Source: Demequina phytophila (GTDB taxonomy: Bacteria; Actinomycetota; Actinomycetes; Actinomycetales; Demequinaceae). Taken from it: DNA of 64,000 nt. The stretch covers positions 186,001 through 250,000 of the forward strand of contig NZ_BBLW01000001.1 of the NCBI RefSeq assembly GCF_000971135.1, given 5' to 3'. Each line of letters starts with the position of its first letter. Position 1 is the first letter of the stretch. Position numbers and translations under genes: made by a program. Below, piece after piece: positions 33,267 through 43,427 of this stretch. Below the pieces are notes generated by a model, which saw only the letters and a program-made list of their open reading frames with translations, was not told the origin of the DNA and ran no database searches.

Positions 33267-34115
33267 ATGCGACTCACCCGCACCCCCCTCGCCACCGCCG
33301 CGTTCGCCGGCCTCGCGACCCTGAGCCTCGCCGCATGCAGCGCGGACGCGTCCGGGTCCGCCTCCTCGGCCGGCGCCGAGGCGGGCGACGTCACCACCGT
33401 CACCGTGGGCGCCAGCCCCATCCCCCACGCGCAGATCCTCGAGTTCATCGACTCGGAGCTCGCCGCGGACGCCGGCATCGACCTCGAGATCGTCGAGTTC
33501 GACGACTACGTCCTGCCCAACGAGGCCCTCGCCTCGGGCGAGCTCGACGCGAACTACTTCCAGCATGTGCCGTACCTCGACTCGCAGATCGCGGACAAGG
33601 GCTACGAGTTCGAGCACGGCGCGGGCGTCCACATCGAGCCCTACGCGGCGTTCTCGCACACGTACGCCTCGATCGACGAGCTGCCCGACGGCGCCGCCAT
33701 CGCCATCACCAACGACGTCGCGAACCAGCTGCGCGGCCTGCGCCTGCTCGAGTCCGCCGGCCTGCTGGTGGGCGTCACGGACGACTCGTCCGTCATCAAC
33801 CTCACCGACGAGCAGAACCCGCACGGCTTCACGTTCGTGGAGAACCAGCCCGAGGTGATCGTCCAGCAGATCGACGACCCCGCGATCGACCTCGCGTTCG
33901 TCAACGGCAACTTCATCCTCCAGGCCGGGCTGTCGACCGACGACGCGCTCCTGGTCGAGGAGGTCGAGGGCAACCCGAACGCGAACATCCTGGTGTGGCG
34001 CTCCGACAACACCAACACGGGCGTCGAGGTCCTCGAGGAGCTCCTCCACTCGCCCGAGGTCGCGGACTTCATCCGTGAGACGTGGCCGTCGGGAGACGTC
34101 CTCCCGGGCGCCTGA
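33267..34115 (+). CDS. metQ: Methionine-binding lipoprotein
   Basis: A 282-residue NlpA/MetQ lipoprotein. Signal peptide with lipobox LAAC (Cys24), then a periplasmic-binding fold; NYFQHVPYLDSQ and VNGNFILQAGL are family-typical ligand-binding segments. It delivers D/L-methionine to MetNI at the outer face of the membrane. AAGGAG precedes the ATG; it is the last gene of the unit, followed by a long palindrome. Confidence 0.94.
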   Translation: MRLTRTPLATAAFAGLATLSLAACSADASGSASSAGAEAGDVTTVTVGASPIPHAQILEFIDSELAADAGIDLEIVEFDDYVLPNEALASGELDANYFQHVPYLDSQIADKGYEFEHGAGVHIEPYAAFSHTYASIDELPDGAAIAITNDVANQLRGLRLLESAGLLVGVTDDSSVINLTDEQNPHGFTFVENQPEVIVQQIDDPAIDLAFVNGNFILQAGLSTDDALLVEEVEGNPNANILVWRSDNTNTGVEVLEELLHSPEVADFIRETWPSGDVLPGA

Positions 34116-34132
34116 TCCCTGCCGGTCCCTTC

Positions 34133-34182
34133 GCGACGGGGACGATGCGCGGGTCGGGTGACCCGCGCATCGTCCCCGTCGC
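34133..34182. repeat. Perfect 23-bp palindrome with GGGACGATGCGCGGGTC core
   Basis: Left arm 34133-34155 and right arm 34160-34182 are exact complements around a GGGT loop; both hold GGGACGATGCGCGGGTC extended by GCGACG. It is the most complete copy of the dispersed family. It lies 17 bases after metQ and 57 before the next gene, with no T-run. Confidence 0.88.
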
Positions 34183-34239
34183 GTGTGACGGCGGACGCAC
34201 GCGGGCACGAGCGTCGGAGGGGCGTGGCACAATCGCGCC

Positions 34240-36840
34240 ATGCCAGGTACCAACCTCACGCGCGCCGAGGCCGAGGCCCGCGCCGCCATCGTCGACGTCG
34301 ACACCTACACGGTCAACCTCGATCTCACCTCCTCGGACACCACGTTCCGTTCGATCTCGACCGTGCGCTTCACCGCCACCCCTGGTGAGAGCACGTTCAT
34401 CGACCTCATCGCACCCGAGGTGCTGAGCATCACCCTCAACGGCGAGGAGCTCGACCCGGCCACGCACTTCGCGGACTCCCGCGTCACGCTGCCGCACCTC
34501 GCGGCGGACAACCAGCTCACCGTGGTCGCCGACTGCGTGTACATGAACACGGGCGAGGGTCTGCACCGGTTCGTGGACCCCGAGGACGGCGAGGTGTACC
34601 TCTACTCGCAGTTCGAGGTCGCGGACACGCGCCGCGTGTTCGCGGTGTTCGAGCAGCCCGACCTCAAGGCGTCGTTCGCGTTCACGGTGACCGCGCCCGA
34701 GCACTGGCACGTGCTGTCCAACTCGCCCTCCACCAAGGAGGCCGCGGACGGCACCGTCGAGGTCGCGAGGACCGCGCGCGGCAAGGCCACCTGGACGTTC
34801 TCCCCCACCACACGCATCCCCTGCTACGTCACCGCGATCGTCGCGGGGCCGTACCACGAGGTGGTCGGGACGGTGGAGAGCCGCAAGGGCACGCTGCAGG
34901 CCAACGTGTACTGCCGGAAGGGCCTCGCGCCGTACCTCGACGCGGACGTCATCCTGGACGACACCCAGAAGGGCTTCACCTTCTACGAGGAGAAGTTCGA
35001 GACGGACTACCCGTTCGAGAAGTACGACCAGATCTTCGTGCCCGAGTTCAACGCGGGCGCCATGGAGAACGCCGGCTGCGTGACGTTCCTCGAGGACTAC
35101 GTGTTCCGGTCCAAGACCGCACAGGCGCGCGTCGAGCGCCGCACCGTCACCGTGCTGCACGAGCTCGCGCACATGTGGTTCGGCGACCTGGTCACCATGA
35201 AGTGGTGGAACGACCTGTGGCTGAACGAGTCGTTCGCCGAGTTCGCCTCGACGCTCGCGACCGCCGAGGTCACCAAGTACACGAACTCCTGGGTGACGTT
35301 CAACGCGCTCGAGAAGTCGTGGGCGTACCGCCAGGACCAGCTGCCCTCGACGCACCCGATCATGGCCGACATCCGCGACCTCGAGGACGTCGAGGTCAAC
35401 TTCGACGGCATCACCTACGCCAAGGGCGCGTCCGTGCTGCGCCAGCTGGTCGCGTGGGTGGGCCAGGACGAGTTCTTCGCCGGCGTCGCCGAGTACATGC
35501 GCAAGCACCACCACGCGAACGCGACGCTCAACGACCTGCTGGTCGAGCTCGAGAAGGCCTCCGGCCGCGACCTGTCCGGTTGGTCGGACGTGTGGCTGCA
35601 GAAGGCGGGCGTCACCACGCTGCGCCCCGAGATCGCGGTGGACGATGCGGGGGTCATGACCTCCTTCGCCGTCACCCAGGAGGTGCCGGCCGAGTGGCCC
35701 ACCCAGCGCCCGCATCGTCTCCGCGTCGGCGGCTACGACCTCGCCGTGAACGACGAGGGCGACGAGGTCCTCGCCCAGACGTGGTCCGTCGAGGTCGACA
35801 TCGACGGCGCGCGCACCGAGATCGCGGAGCTGGTCGGTCGTGAGCGTCCCGCGCTGGTGCTGGTCAACGACGGCGACCTCGCGTACGCGAAGGTCCGCCT
35901 CGACGAGGCGTCGCTCGCGACCGCCGTCGAGCACGTGTCGAAGTTCACCGACCCGCTGGCCCGCTCGATGGTGCTCGCCGCGGCGTGGGACATGACCCGC
36001 GACGCGGAGATGCCCGCGCGCCAGTACATCGACCTGGTGCTCAAGAACATCGGCGCGGAGACGGAGTCGACCACGGTGCTGGTGCTGCTGCGCCAGCTCG
36101 CGACCACCATCTCGCTGTACGTCCACCCCACGCACACCGACGAGGTGCAGGCCTATGCGGCGCGCGAGATCTGGAAGCTCATCATGGCGGCCGAGGCGGG
36201 CTCGGACAGCCAGCTGCAGTTCGTCAAGGCGTTCGCGTCGCTCGCGTGCGTCGACTCGATGTTCGACACGGTGCAGGCGCTGATCGACGGCAAGCTCCAG
36301 CTCGACGGGCTCACCATCGACACCGACCTCACGTGGGACCTGCTCATCTCGCTGGTCGCCGGCGGGCGGGCGTCGGAGGTCGCGATCGAGGTGCAGCTGA
36401 CCAAGGACGCGACCGCGTCCGGCCAGCGTCGCGCCGCGCATGCGCGTGCGGCGATCGCCACGGCCGCGGCCAAGCGTGCGGCGTTCGACGCGCTGGTCAA
36501 TGCGGAGACGGACCTGCCCAACGCGCTGCAGTACGAGACCATCGCCGGCTTCAACCACGCCCACGACCTCGACCTGCTGATCCCGTTCGTCGACGAGTAC
36601 TTCGGCGCGCTGCGCCGCATCTACGCCGAGAAGACCAACGAGATCGCCGCGAACCTCATCGAGGGCCTGTACCCGGTGGAGCTCGCGGGCCGCGTCGCGG
36701 ACCTGCAGGACAAGGCGTTCGCGTGGCTCGAGGCGAACCCCGACGCGCACGACGCGCTCAAGCGCCTGGTGCGCGAGGGCTCGGACGGCGTGCGGCGTGC
36801 GCTGCGCGCGCAGGGGGTGGACCTGGCCTACCAGGGCTGA
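34240..36840 (+). CDS. pepN: M1 aminopeptidase N
   Basis: An 866-residue zinc aminopeptidase removing N-terminal residues from peptides in the cytoplasm. GAMEN (273-277) binds the free N-terminus, HELAH (307-311) and E330 bind zinc. The ERAP1-like C-terminal helical domain is complete. The start MPGTNLTRAEAEARA is shared with the second copy downstream. CACAAT ends close to the ATG, so it may be leaderless. GGACGATGC at 35640 encodes part of VDDAGV, found also in the paralogue. Confidence 0.95.
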   Translation: MPGTNLTRAEAEARAAIVDVDTYTVNLDLTSSDTTFRSISTVRFTATPGESTFIDLIAPEVLSITLNGEELDPATHFADSRVTLPHLAADNQLTVVADCVYMNTGEGLHRFVDPEDGEVYLYSQFEVADTRRVFAVFEQPDLKASFAFTVTAPEHWHVLSNSPSTKEAADGTVEVARTARGKATWTFSPTTRIPCYVTAIVAGPYHEVVGTVESRKGTLQANVYCRKGLAPYLDADVILDDTQKGFTFYEEKFETDYPFEKYDQIFVPEFNAGAMENAGCVTFLEDYVFRSKTAQARVERRTVTVLHELAHMWFGDLVTMKWWNDLWLNESFAEFASTLATAEVTKYTNSWVTFNALEKSWAYRQDQLPSTHPIMADIRDLEDVEVNFDGITYAKGASVLRQLVAWVGQDEFFAGVAEYMRKHHHANATLNDLLVELEKASGRDLSGWSDVWLQKAGVTTLRPEIAVDDAGVMTSFAVTQEVPAEWPTQRPHRLRVGGYDLAVNDEGDEVLAQTWSVEVDIDGARTEIAELVGRERPALVLVNDGDLAYAKVRLDEASLATAVEHVSKFTDPLARSMVLAAAWDMTRDAEMPARQYIDLVLKNIGAETESTTVLVLLRQLATTISLYVHPTHTDEVQAYAAREIWKLIMAAEAGSDSQLQFVKAFASLACVDSMFDTVQALIDGKLQLDGLTIDTDLTWDLLISLVAGGRASEVAIEVQLTKDATASGQRRAAHARAAIATAAAKRAAFDALVNAETDLPNALQYETIAGFNHAHDLDLLIPFVDEYFGALRRIYAEKTNEIAANLIEGLYPVELAGRVADLQDKAFAWLEANPDAHDALKRLVREGSDGVRRALRAQGVDLAYQG

Positions 36841-36875
36841 GCCTGTCGCCCCACCCAGGGCTCACCCCAGCCCAG

Positions 36876-36942
36876 GCGCGCTATGGGGAGCTCAGCGACG
36901 CTTCTGACGGATCCGGAGCGCCTGTGGGGAACTGAGTGACGG
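36876..36942 (+). repeat. 67-bp twin-box element, copy 1
   Basis: Begins GCGCGCTATGGGGAGCTC and ends TGTGGGGAACTGAGTGACGG; the two GGGGA-NCT-NAG-NGACG boxes are 40 bp apart. It forms an inverted pair with 36971-37037 in the 227-bp gap between the two pepN genes. Confidence 0.8.
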
Positions 36943-36970
36943 ACGGCCGTCCGCCGTCCGGGCCGGCCAC

Positions 36971-37037
36971 CTGTCGCTCAGCTCCCCATAGGAATCGAGG
37001 ATCGCGAGAAACCGTCACTGAGTTCCCCGTAGCGCGC
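36971..37037 (-). repeat. 67-bp twin-box element, copy 2
   Basis: On the minus strand it starts GCGCGCTACGGGGAACTC and has the second box CCTATGGGGAGCTGAGCGACAG. Same length as the other three copies and inverted relative to copy 1, 28 bp away. Confidence 0.8.
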
Positions 37038-37067
37038 GGCACGCGCCCGGACTGCCAGACTTGAGTC

Positions 37068-39635
37068 ATGCCCGGTCTGAACCTCACCAAGCAGGAGGCC
37101 GCGGAACGCTTCGCGACCGTCCCGCACGCCAGCTACGCGATCACGCTCGACTTCACGGGCGCCGGCGACACGTTCCGCTCCGACACCACGGTCACGTTCG
37201 ACGCGACCCCCGGCGCGACCACCTTCATCGAGTCGACCGGCGCGTCGATCGACCTCATCGAGCTCAACGGCGAGCCCCTGAGCCCCGAGACGCATCGCGA
37301 CGGGCGCATCGAGCTCGCGCACCTCGACAGCACCAACACCCTCCGCGTCGCCGGCGACTTCCGCTACCGCAACGATGGCCAGGGCATCCACCGGTTCGTC
37401 GACCCCGCGGACGGCGAGGTCTACCTCTACAGCCAGTTCGCCGCCAATGACACCCGCGCGGCGTTCGCATGCTTCGACCAGCCCGACATCAAGGGCGAGT
37501 TCACCTTCACCGTCACGGTGCCAGCACACTGGACGGTGGTGTCGAACTCCCCCACCCCGGAGCCCGAGTCCCGCGACGACGGCACGGCCACCTGGGCCTT
37601 CGCCCCGACCGTCGCGATCCCGAGCTACGGTGCCGCGATCATCGCCGGCCCGTACGCGTACCACGAGGGCGAGCTCCACGGCGTGAACGGCCCGATCCCC
37701 GCCCGCGTCTACGGCCGCCCCAGCCTCGAGCAGCACTTCGACGGCGACCGTGTCCTCGCGGACACCCAGGCCGGCATCGAGCTCTACGAGCGCGTGTTCC
37801 AGACCCCGTACCCGTACGACAAGTACGACCAGATCTACGTCCCCCAGTACAACCTGGGCGCGATGGAGAACATCGGCTGCGTCACCATCTCCGAGGACAG
37901 GCTGCTGTTCCGCGGCCGCGCGACCGCCGCCGAGCTCGAGTTCCGCACCGTGGTGGTGCTGCACGAGCTCGCGCACATGTGGTTCGGCAACCTCGTCACC
38001 ATGAAGTGGTGGGACGACCTCTGGCTCAACGAGTCCTTCGCGGAGTTCATCGGCACGTGGGCCGCCGCGGAGATCTCGGAGTGGAAGGACTCGTGGGTGA
38101 CGTTCGCCGCTGACCGCAAGTCCGTCGCCTACGTCCAGGACCAGCTCCCCACCACGCACGCGATCGTCACCGAGGTGCCCGATACCGAGGCGACCGTGTC
38201 CGCGTTCGACATGATCACGTACGCGAAGGGCGCCTCGGCGCTCAAGCAGCTCGCGCAGTACGTGGGCGAGGACGCGTTCTTCGGGGGCGTCGCGACGTAC
38301 CTGCAGCGCTACCACCACGGCAACGCGACCCTCGCGGAGTTCCTGGCCGAGGTCGAACGGGCCGCGGGCCGCTCGCTCGCCGGGTGGGCCGAGGTCTGGC
38401 TGGAGACGCCCGGAGTCACCACGCTCCGGCCGGTGATCGCGGTGGACGATGCGGGGGTCCTGACCCGCCTCGCCGTTGCCGAGGACGTGCCGGCCGAGCA
38501 CCCCGTGCCGCGCCCGCACCACGTCGAGATCGCGGGCTACGCGTGGAGCGACGGCGCCTTCGCACGCGAATGGACCGTCCCGGCCATGGTGGGCGGCGAC
38601 CTCGCCGAGATCCCCGAGGCCGCGGGCCACGCGCGCCCCGACCTCCTGCTGGTCAACGACCGTGATCTCACCTACGCGAAGCTCCACCTCGACGACGTGT
38701 CGCTCGCCACGCTCGAGCAGCACATCGGCGCCGTCACCGACCCGATGGCGCAGGCCACCGTGCTCGACGCCCTGTGGCACATGACCCGCGACGGCTCGCT
38801 GCCGGCGCAGCGCTACATCGACGCGGCGCTCACGCTGCTGCCCCACGTGCGCAACTCCGCCACCGCGCGCTCGCACCTGGACCTCATGGTGGTCGCGCTG
38901 CGCCGCTACCTCGCCCCCGAGCTGGTCGCGGACGTGACGGCGGCCGCGGCGGAGCGGTTGTGGACCGCCCTCGCGGCCGCGGAGCACGGCTCGGACATCC
39001 AGCTCCAGCTGCTCAAGGGGTATGCGCAGGTCGCGGCGACCACGGAGCAGGCGCTGCGCCTGCGCGCGCTCGTCGAGGACTCCGCGGAGATCCCGGGCGT
39101 CACCGTCGACTCCGATCTCACGTGGGACCTGCTGGGCGGCCTCGCCGCGGCGGGCGGGATCGACCTCGAGGAGGTCGACCACTACGCGTCGCGCGACGTG
39201 TCCGCGGCCGGTCAGCGTCGCGCCGCGGGCGTGCGGGCCGCGATCGCGCGCGTCGACGCGAAGCGCGCCGCGTGGGACGCGCTCGCACGACCGACGCACG
39301 GCCCCGTCGTCAACGCGGTCCAGTTCGAGATGGCCTCCGGCCTCGCCCGCGCCGTCGACCCGGCGCTCCTCGCGCCCCTGCTCGACGACCTCCTCGCGAG
39401 CCTGCGCGGCTACTACGACGCCAACGCCGGGTTCGTGGGCGCCCGCGTCGCCCGACTGGTGCTACCGGTCGCGCTGGCGGGTCGCGTCGACGGCCTCGCC
39501 GGTCGCCTCGAGTCCTGGCTGGCGGAGAACGCCGACGCGCCGAGCGTGCTCCGCAAGGTGATGGTCGAGGGCCTCGACCACGTGCGCCGTGCGCAGGTCG
39601 CGCAGACCGTCAGCCGGATGGCGACCCCCTCCTGA
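37068..39635 (+). CDS. pepN: M1 aminopeptidase N, second copy
   Basis: An 855-residue paralogue of the preceding gene with the same start motif (MPGLNLTKQEAAERF). GAMEN (264-268), HELAH (299-303) and E322 are all intact, so it should be active. Divergence is spread along the whole length, so the duplication is not recent; the two may differ in residue preference. CAGACT ends six bases before the ATG. GGACGATGC at 38444 falls at the position matching the first copy. Confidence 0.94.
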   Translation: MPGLNLTKQEAAERFATVPHASYAITLDFTGAGDTFRSDTTVTFDATPGATTFIESTGASIDLIELNGEPLSPETHRDGRIELAHLDSTNTLRVAGDFRYRNDGQGIHRFVDPADGEVYLYSQFAANDTRAAFACFDQPDIKGEFTFTVTVPAHWTVVSNSPTPEPESRDDGTATWAFAPTVAIPSYGAAIIAGPYAYHEGELHGVNGPIPARVYGRPSLEQHFDGDRVLADTQAGIELYERVFQTPYPYDKYDQIYVPQYNLGAMENIGCVTISEDRLLFRGRATAAELEFRTVVVLHELAHMWFGNLVTMKWWDDLWLNESFAEFIGTWAAAEISEWKDSWVTFAADRKSVAYVQDQLPTTHAIVTEVPDTEATVSAFDMITYAKGASALKQLAQYVGEDAFFGGVATYLQRYHHGNATLAEFLAEVERAAGRSLAGWAEVWLETPGVTTLRPVIAVDDAGVLTRLAVAEDVPAEHPVPRPHHVEIAGYAWSDGAFAREWTVPAMVGGDLAEIPEAAGHARPDLLLVNDRDLTYAKLHLDDVSLATLEQHIGAVTDPMAQATVLDALWHMTRDGSLPAQRYIDAALTLLPHVRNSATARSHLDLMVVALRRYLAPELVADVTAAAAERLWTALAAAEHGSDIQLQLLKGYAQVAATTEQALRLRALVEDSAEIPGVTVDSDLTWDLLGGLAAAGGIDLEEVDHYASRDVSAAGQRRAAGVRAAIARVDAKRAAWDALARPTHGPVVNAVQFEMASGLARAVDPALLAPLLDDLLASLRGYYDANAGFVGARVARLVLPVALAGRVDGLAGRLESWLAENADAPSVLRKVMVEGLDHVRRAQVAQTVSRMATPS

Positions 39636-39643
39636 GGGGAGAC

Positions 39644-39673
39644 GGGACGATGCGGCGGGCGCCGCATCGTCCC
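39644..39673. repeat. GGGACGATGC perfect hairpin between convergent genes
   Basis: GGGACGATGCGGC (39644-39656) and its exact complement (39661-39673) around a GGGC loop, placed between the pepN and malQ stops. It could terminate both transcripts despite lacking a T-run. Confidence 0.85.
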
Positions 39674-39692
39674 CCGTCGCCCGGGCGGGCGG

Positions 39693-41837
39693 CTACGACC
39701 GCGCGCTCTTGATGGCGCGGAACAGGCGCCGCACGCGCGGGTGCTCGAAGAGGTCGTCGAGCAGGACGGGAACGCCGTTGCCGTCGGTGACGGGGACGCA
39801 CCAGTTGGGGTACTCGGTGTCGGTGCCGGGCATGTTCTGCGCGCGGCGCTCTCCCACCGCGTCCGTCACCGAGACCCCGGTGAGGAGCGCGGGGCTGTCG
39901 AGGACCCAGCGGTGGAGGCCCGCGATGAGGTCCTCCTCGTTGTAGTCCTCGAGGATCCAGCCGCGCTCGAGCATCACGTCGATGAAGGCCTGGCGCTCGC
40001 GCTCCGCCTCGGCCTGAGCGTCCTCGACGCTGCCGCCGCCGAGCATCCCCAGCTCCGCGCGCAGGCGCACGTGCTCGCCGGCGAGGTACGCGCCGGTGGG
40101 CGGGAGGTCGTGCGTGGTGACGGCGGCGAGCGTGTCCGGCCGGTAGTGCTCGGGCAGGCGTGGCGAGCCGTCGTCGTGCCGCTCGAACCAGGTGATGGAC
40201 GTGCCGAGCAGGCCACGCTCGTGCAGGTAGTCGCGCACCCACGGCTCGACCGTGCCGAGGTCCTCGCCGATCACGATCGCGCCCGCACGCTCCGCCTCGA
40301 GCGCGATGATCCCGATGAGCGCCTCGTGGTCCACGTAGACGTAGACGCCGTCGACGGGGATGTGGCCCTGCGGGACCCACCACTGGCGGAACATGCCGAG
40401 CACGTGGTCGATGCGCAGGGCGCCGGCGTTGCGGACGGCCGCGCGGACCATGTCGCGGAACGGCAGGTAGGCGGCGGTCTCGAGCGCGCGCGGCTGCCAC
40501 GGCGGGATCGACCAGTCCTGGCCCAGCGCGTTGTAGAAGTCCGGCGGGGCGCCCATGCTCATGCCCTGGGCGAGGACGCGCTGGTAGGACCACGCGTCGG
40601 CGCCCTCGGGGTGCACGCCCACCGCGAGGTCCATCATCACGCCGATGCTCATGCCTGCGCGCGTGGCGGTCGACTGCGCGTGGGCCAGCTGCTCCTCGCA
40701 GATCCACTGCAGCCACGCGTAGTAGAGGACGCGGCCGGAGTGCTCCTCGCGCCAGCGCACCACGGCGGGCGACGCGGGAGACTCGAGCTCCTCGGGCCAC
40801 GGCAGCCCGCGGTGCGCCTCCGCGATCGCGCACCACGTGGCGAAGTCCTCGAGCGCCGACCCCTCGCGCAGGCAGAACGCCTCGAACAGCGCCTCGCGGC
40901 CGGCGGAGCGCGGCGCGCGGAACACCTCCTCGAGCGCGGCGGACTTGAGTCGCCAGATCGCGTTGCGGTCGAGCAGCTCCGCGGTGTCGTTGGTGCGCTG
41001 CGGGCGCTCCGCCTCCCAGGCGAGCACCGCCCGCTGCTGCGACGGCAGGTAGGCGACCTCGGGGATGTCCTCGACCCGGATGTACAGGGGCGACATGTAC
41101 CGCTTCGAGGTGGGCAGGTACGGCGAGTTCGCGATCGGCGCGACGGGCTCCGTCGCATGAAGCGGGTTGATGAGGACGAAGTCGGCCTCCGCGCGCGCCT
41201 TGCCGAGCGCGCACAGGTCCGCGAGGTCGGCGAGGTCGCCGATCCCCCACGACCGCTCCGAGCGCAGCGAGTACAGCTGCAGCGTCAGGCCCCAGGGCCT
41301 GCGCGCGACCACGTCCTCGGGGAGGGTGACGCGCGGCGGGGTCACCACCACGTAGCCGCGCGCCTTGCGACCGGTGGTCTCGCCCTCGATCACGTGCCAG
41401 CCGAGCGGCAGGTCGCCGGGGATCTCGAAGGTCGCCCGGCCGATGGTCTGGGACCCGACCTCGCGCGGCGGAACCCACCGGTCCAGCTGGGCCAGGTCGC
41501 GGGTCGCGCCGGACTCCAGCCGGAGCGTGAGCGCGACCGGCTCACCGTCGACCACGTGGGCGGGGATCTCACGCGGGTCGCCGGCGCGCACCACCGTGAC
41601 CGGCGGCACCAGTCGGGACCATGCGAGGTCCTCGAGGTCGGCGAGAGCACCCTCGCATGCGCGGTCCGACGAGGCGTCGAGACCCATCGCGGTCAGGGCG
41701 GCGCGGATCGCCGCCGCGGAGCACTCCGTGCGGGTGCCGTCGATCGCGAAGTACTCGACGGAGACGCCGCACGCGCGTGCGAGTGCGACGAGGGACTCGG
41801 ACGGGGCCTCGCGCTCGACCTCCGGCGCATCGATCAC
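39693..41837 (-). CDS. malQ: 4-alpha-glucanotransferase (amylomaltase)
   Basis: A 714-residue GH77 enzyme moving maltosyl and longer glucan units between maltodextrins. Catalytic D477 ([10 protein letters not shown]), E525 (VIGEDLGTV) and D577 (TTHDLPPTG) are present. The extra N-terminal region of about 150 residues is typical of actinobacterial/E. coli-type MalQ. Start is GTG at 41837, with CAGGAT ending six bases before it. It complements the GH13 glucosidase in glycogen/maltodextrin use. Confidence 0.94.
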   Translation of the reverse strand: MIDAPEVEREAPSESLVALARACGVSVEYFAIDGTRTECSAAAIRAALTAMGLDASSDRACEGALADLEDLAWSRLVPPVTVVRAGDPREIPAHVVDGEPVALTLRLESGATRDLAQLDRWVPPREVGSQTIGRATFEIPGDLPLGWHVIEGETTGRKARGYVVVTPPRVTLPEDVVARRPWGLTLQLYSLRSERSWGIGDLADLADLCALGKARAEADFVLINPLHATEPVAPIANSPYLPTSKRYMSPLYIRVEDIPEVAYLPSQQRAVLAWEAERPQRTNDTAELLDRNAIWRLKSAALEEVFRAPRSAGREALFEAFCLREGSALEDFATWCAIAEAHRGLPWPEELESPASPAVVRWREEHSGRVLYYAWLQWICEEQLAHAQSTATRAGMSIGVMMDLAVGVHPEGADAWSYQRVLAQGMSMGAPPDFYNALGQDWSIPPWQPRALETAAYLPFRDMVRAAVRNAGALRIDHVLGMFRQWWVPQGHIPVDGVYVYVDHEALIGIIALEAERAGAIVIGEDLGTVEPWVRDYLHERGLLGTSITWFERHDDGSPRLPEHYRPDTLAAVTTHDLPPTGAYLAGEHVRLRAELGMLGGGSVEDAQAEAERERQAFIDVMLERGWILEDYNEEDLIAGLHRWVLDSPALLTGVSVTDAVGERRAQNMPGTDTEYPNWCVPVTDGNGVPVLLDDLFEHPRVRRLFRAIKSARS

Positions 41838-41901
41838 AGTGCAATCCTGCCAGATGCGAGGGCGGATAGGGCGAGCGCCGCGCGCTCGCTACTCTGTTGG
41901 A

Positions 41902-42993
41902 GTGCTGACCTTCGCGACCTCGCCCGAGCCCTCCCCCTCGCCGACGCTCGAAGGCCCCGCCGGAGACGTCCAGAACCTGTGGGAGGACCTCACGTCCGAC
42001 ACCAGCGGGCAGTTCCTGGGGCTGGGCATCGCGATCCTCCTGCTGGTGATCGCGTGGTTCGTGGGCCGTGCCGTCATCCGGGGCATCGTGCTCGGCATCG
42101 AGAAGGGCACGCCGCTCGATGGCCGCGCACGCCGCGCGCTGCGCAAGGCGAAGATCAAGGTCGCGGAGCCCGACACGATGGAGCTGCGGCTCGAGGGCGA
42201 GCGGCGCAGGCAGCGCGCCAAGACCATCGGGCGGGTGCTCAACTCCACGCTTCTGGTGATCCTCATCACCATCGGGGTCACCACGCTGCTGTCGATGATC
42301 GGCGTGCCCGTGGCGCCGTTGATGGCGTCCGCGGGTGTGGTCGGCGTCGCGCTCGGCTTCGGCGCGCAGTCGCTGGTCAAGGACGTGCTCAGCGGCGTGT
42401 TCATGCTGCTGGAGGACCAGTACGGCGTGGGCGACGTGGTCAACCTGGGCGAGGCGACGGGCTCGGTCGAGGAGGTCGGTCTGCGCTGCACCAGGCTCCG
42501 CTCGCTCGACGGCACCGTCTGGTATGTGCCCAACGGCGAGATCACCCGCGTGGGCAACATGACGCGCATGTGGTCGCGCGCGCTCGTCGAGGTGCGGTTC
42601 GCGTACGACACCGACATCGAGGCCGCGCGCGAGGCCATGATCGACGCGGTCAAGGCGGCGCAGGACAAGCACAAGAAGGTGGCGGCCGCGATCCTGGGCG
42701 AGGCCGAGGTCGCGGGCATCGAGTCGCTCGAGTACAACGCGGTGATGCTGCGCCTGCTGGTGCAGACCAACCCGGCCGCGCAGTGGGACGTCCAGCGCGA
42801 GGTGCGCCACGAGATGCGCCGCATCTTCGCCGAGCGCGGCATCGAGCTCGCCGTCCCCGGGGAGGCCATGGTGGTCGACGCCGGCTCCAGCCGCCGCCCG
42901 CTCCACGACTCCGCGCGCCCCGCAGGGGACGAGCAGCCCGTCGATCAGGACGGCCGTCCGCTGCCCCCGCCCAACGACGGGGACGACGAGTGA
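41902..42993 (+). CDS. MscS-family mechanosensitive channel
   Basis: A 363-residue channel. A single N-terminal helix, a basic loop, then two helices, the last being the pore helix: [23 protein letters not shown]; the beta domain has [20 protein letters not shown]. It opens on membrane tension to release solutes. TACTCT (41890-41895) ends six bases before GTG 41902, hence leaderless. The C-tail is Asp/Pro-rich. Overlap with glbO as GTGA makes a three-gene operon with tesB. Confidence 0.92.
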   Translation: MLTFATSPEPSPSPTLEGPAGDVQNLWEDLTSDTSGQFLGLGIAILLLVIAWFVGRAVIRGIVLGIEKGTPLDGRARRALRKAKIKVAEPDTMELRLEGERRRQRAKTIGRVLNSTLLVILITIGVTTLLSMIGVPVAPLMASAGVVGVALGFGAQSLVKDVLSGVFMLLEDQYGVGDVVNLGEATGSVEEVGLRCTRLRSLDGTVWYVPNGEITRVGNMTRMWSRALVEVRFAYDTDIEAAREAMIDAVKAAQDKHKKVAAAILGEAEVAGIESLEYNAVMLRLLVQTNPAAQWDVQREVRHEMRRIFAERGIELAVPGEAMVVDAGSSRRPLHDSARPAGDEQPVDQDGRPLPPPNDGDDE

Positions 42994-43427
42994 GCACCCC
43001 CGGCATGAACGTGGGCGCCGGTCCCACGCAGGAGCAGGGACAGTCCTTCTTCGACGCGGTGGGAGGCCACCCGACGTTCGACGCGATCGTGCGGGCGTTC
43101 TACGAGGGAGTCGCCGACGACCCTGTGCTGCGACCGATGTATCCCGAGCAGGACCTGGAGGGCGCGATCGAGCGCCTCACCCTGTTCCTCGAGCAGTATT
43201 GGGGCGGCCCCACCACGTACTCCGAGCAGCGCGGGCATCCGCGGCTACGCATGCGCCACGTGCCGTTCAAGGTCAACCCCGACGCGCGCGACCGGTGGAT
43301 CGCGCACATGCGCGAGGCGGTCGCCCGCCAGAACCTGGCGCCGCTGCACGCCGTCACCCTGATGGACTACCTCGAGCGCGCCGCGCATTCGATGGTCAAC
43401 ACGTTCGACGCCACCGAGGAGGCCTGA
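42990..43427 (+). CDS. glbO: Truncated haemoglobin, group II
   Basis: A 145-residue globin. [21 protein letters not shown] starts the fold, and [21 protein letters not shown] carries the group II helix F region; the proximal His lies in [10 protein letters not shown] or the following HVPF. It binds oxygen or peroxide. I prefer GTG 42990, overlapping the mscS stop; ATG 43005 is also possible. In actinobacteria glbO often lies near a thioesterase and pepN, as here. Confidence 0.93.
   Translation: MSTPGMNVGAGPTQEQGQSFFDAVGGHPTFDAIVRAFYEGVADDPVLRPMYPEQDLEGAIERLTLFLEQYWGGPTTYSEQRGHPRLRMRHVPFKVNPDARDRWIAHMREAVARQNLAPLHAVTLMDYLERAAHSMVNTFDATEEA

Noticed and set aside
35640..38452. GGACGATGC copies in both pepN genes as extra evidence for repeat insertion
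   Set aside because: They occur at the same aligned position and encode the shared VDDAG residues, so common descent explains them.
34069..39299. Long minus-strand open frames opposite the pepN pair
   Set aside because: They mirror the coding frames of both peptidases and show no recognisable domain.
39741..43427. A 1228-codon open frame on the plus strand
   Set aside because: Only the last 145 codons (glbO) have protein character; the rest is antisense to malQ and a shifted reading of mscS.
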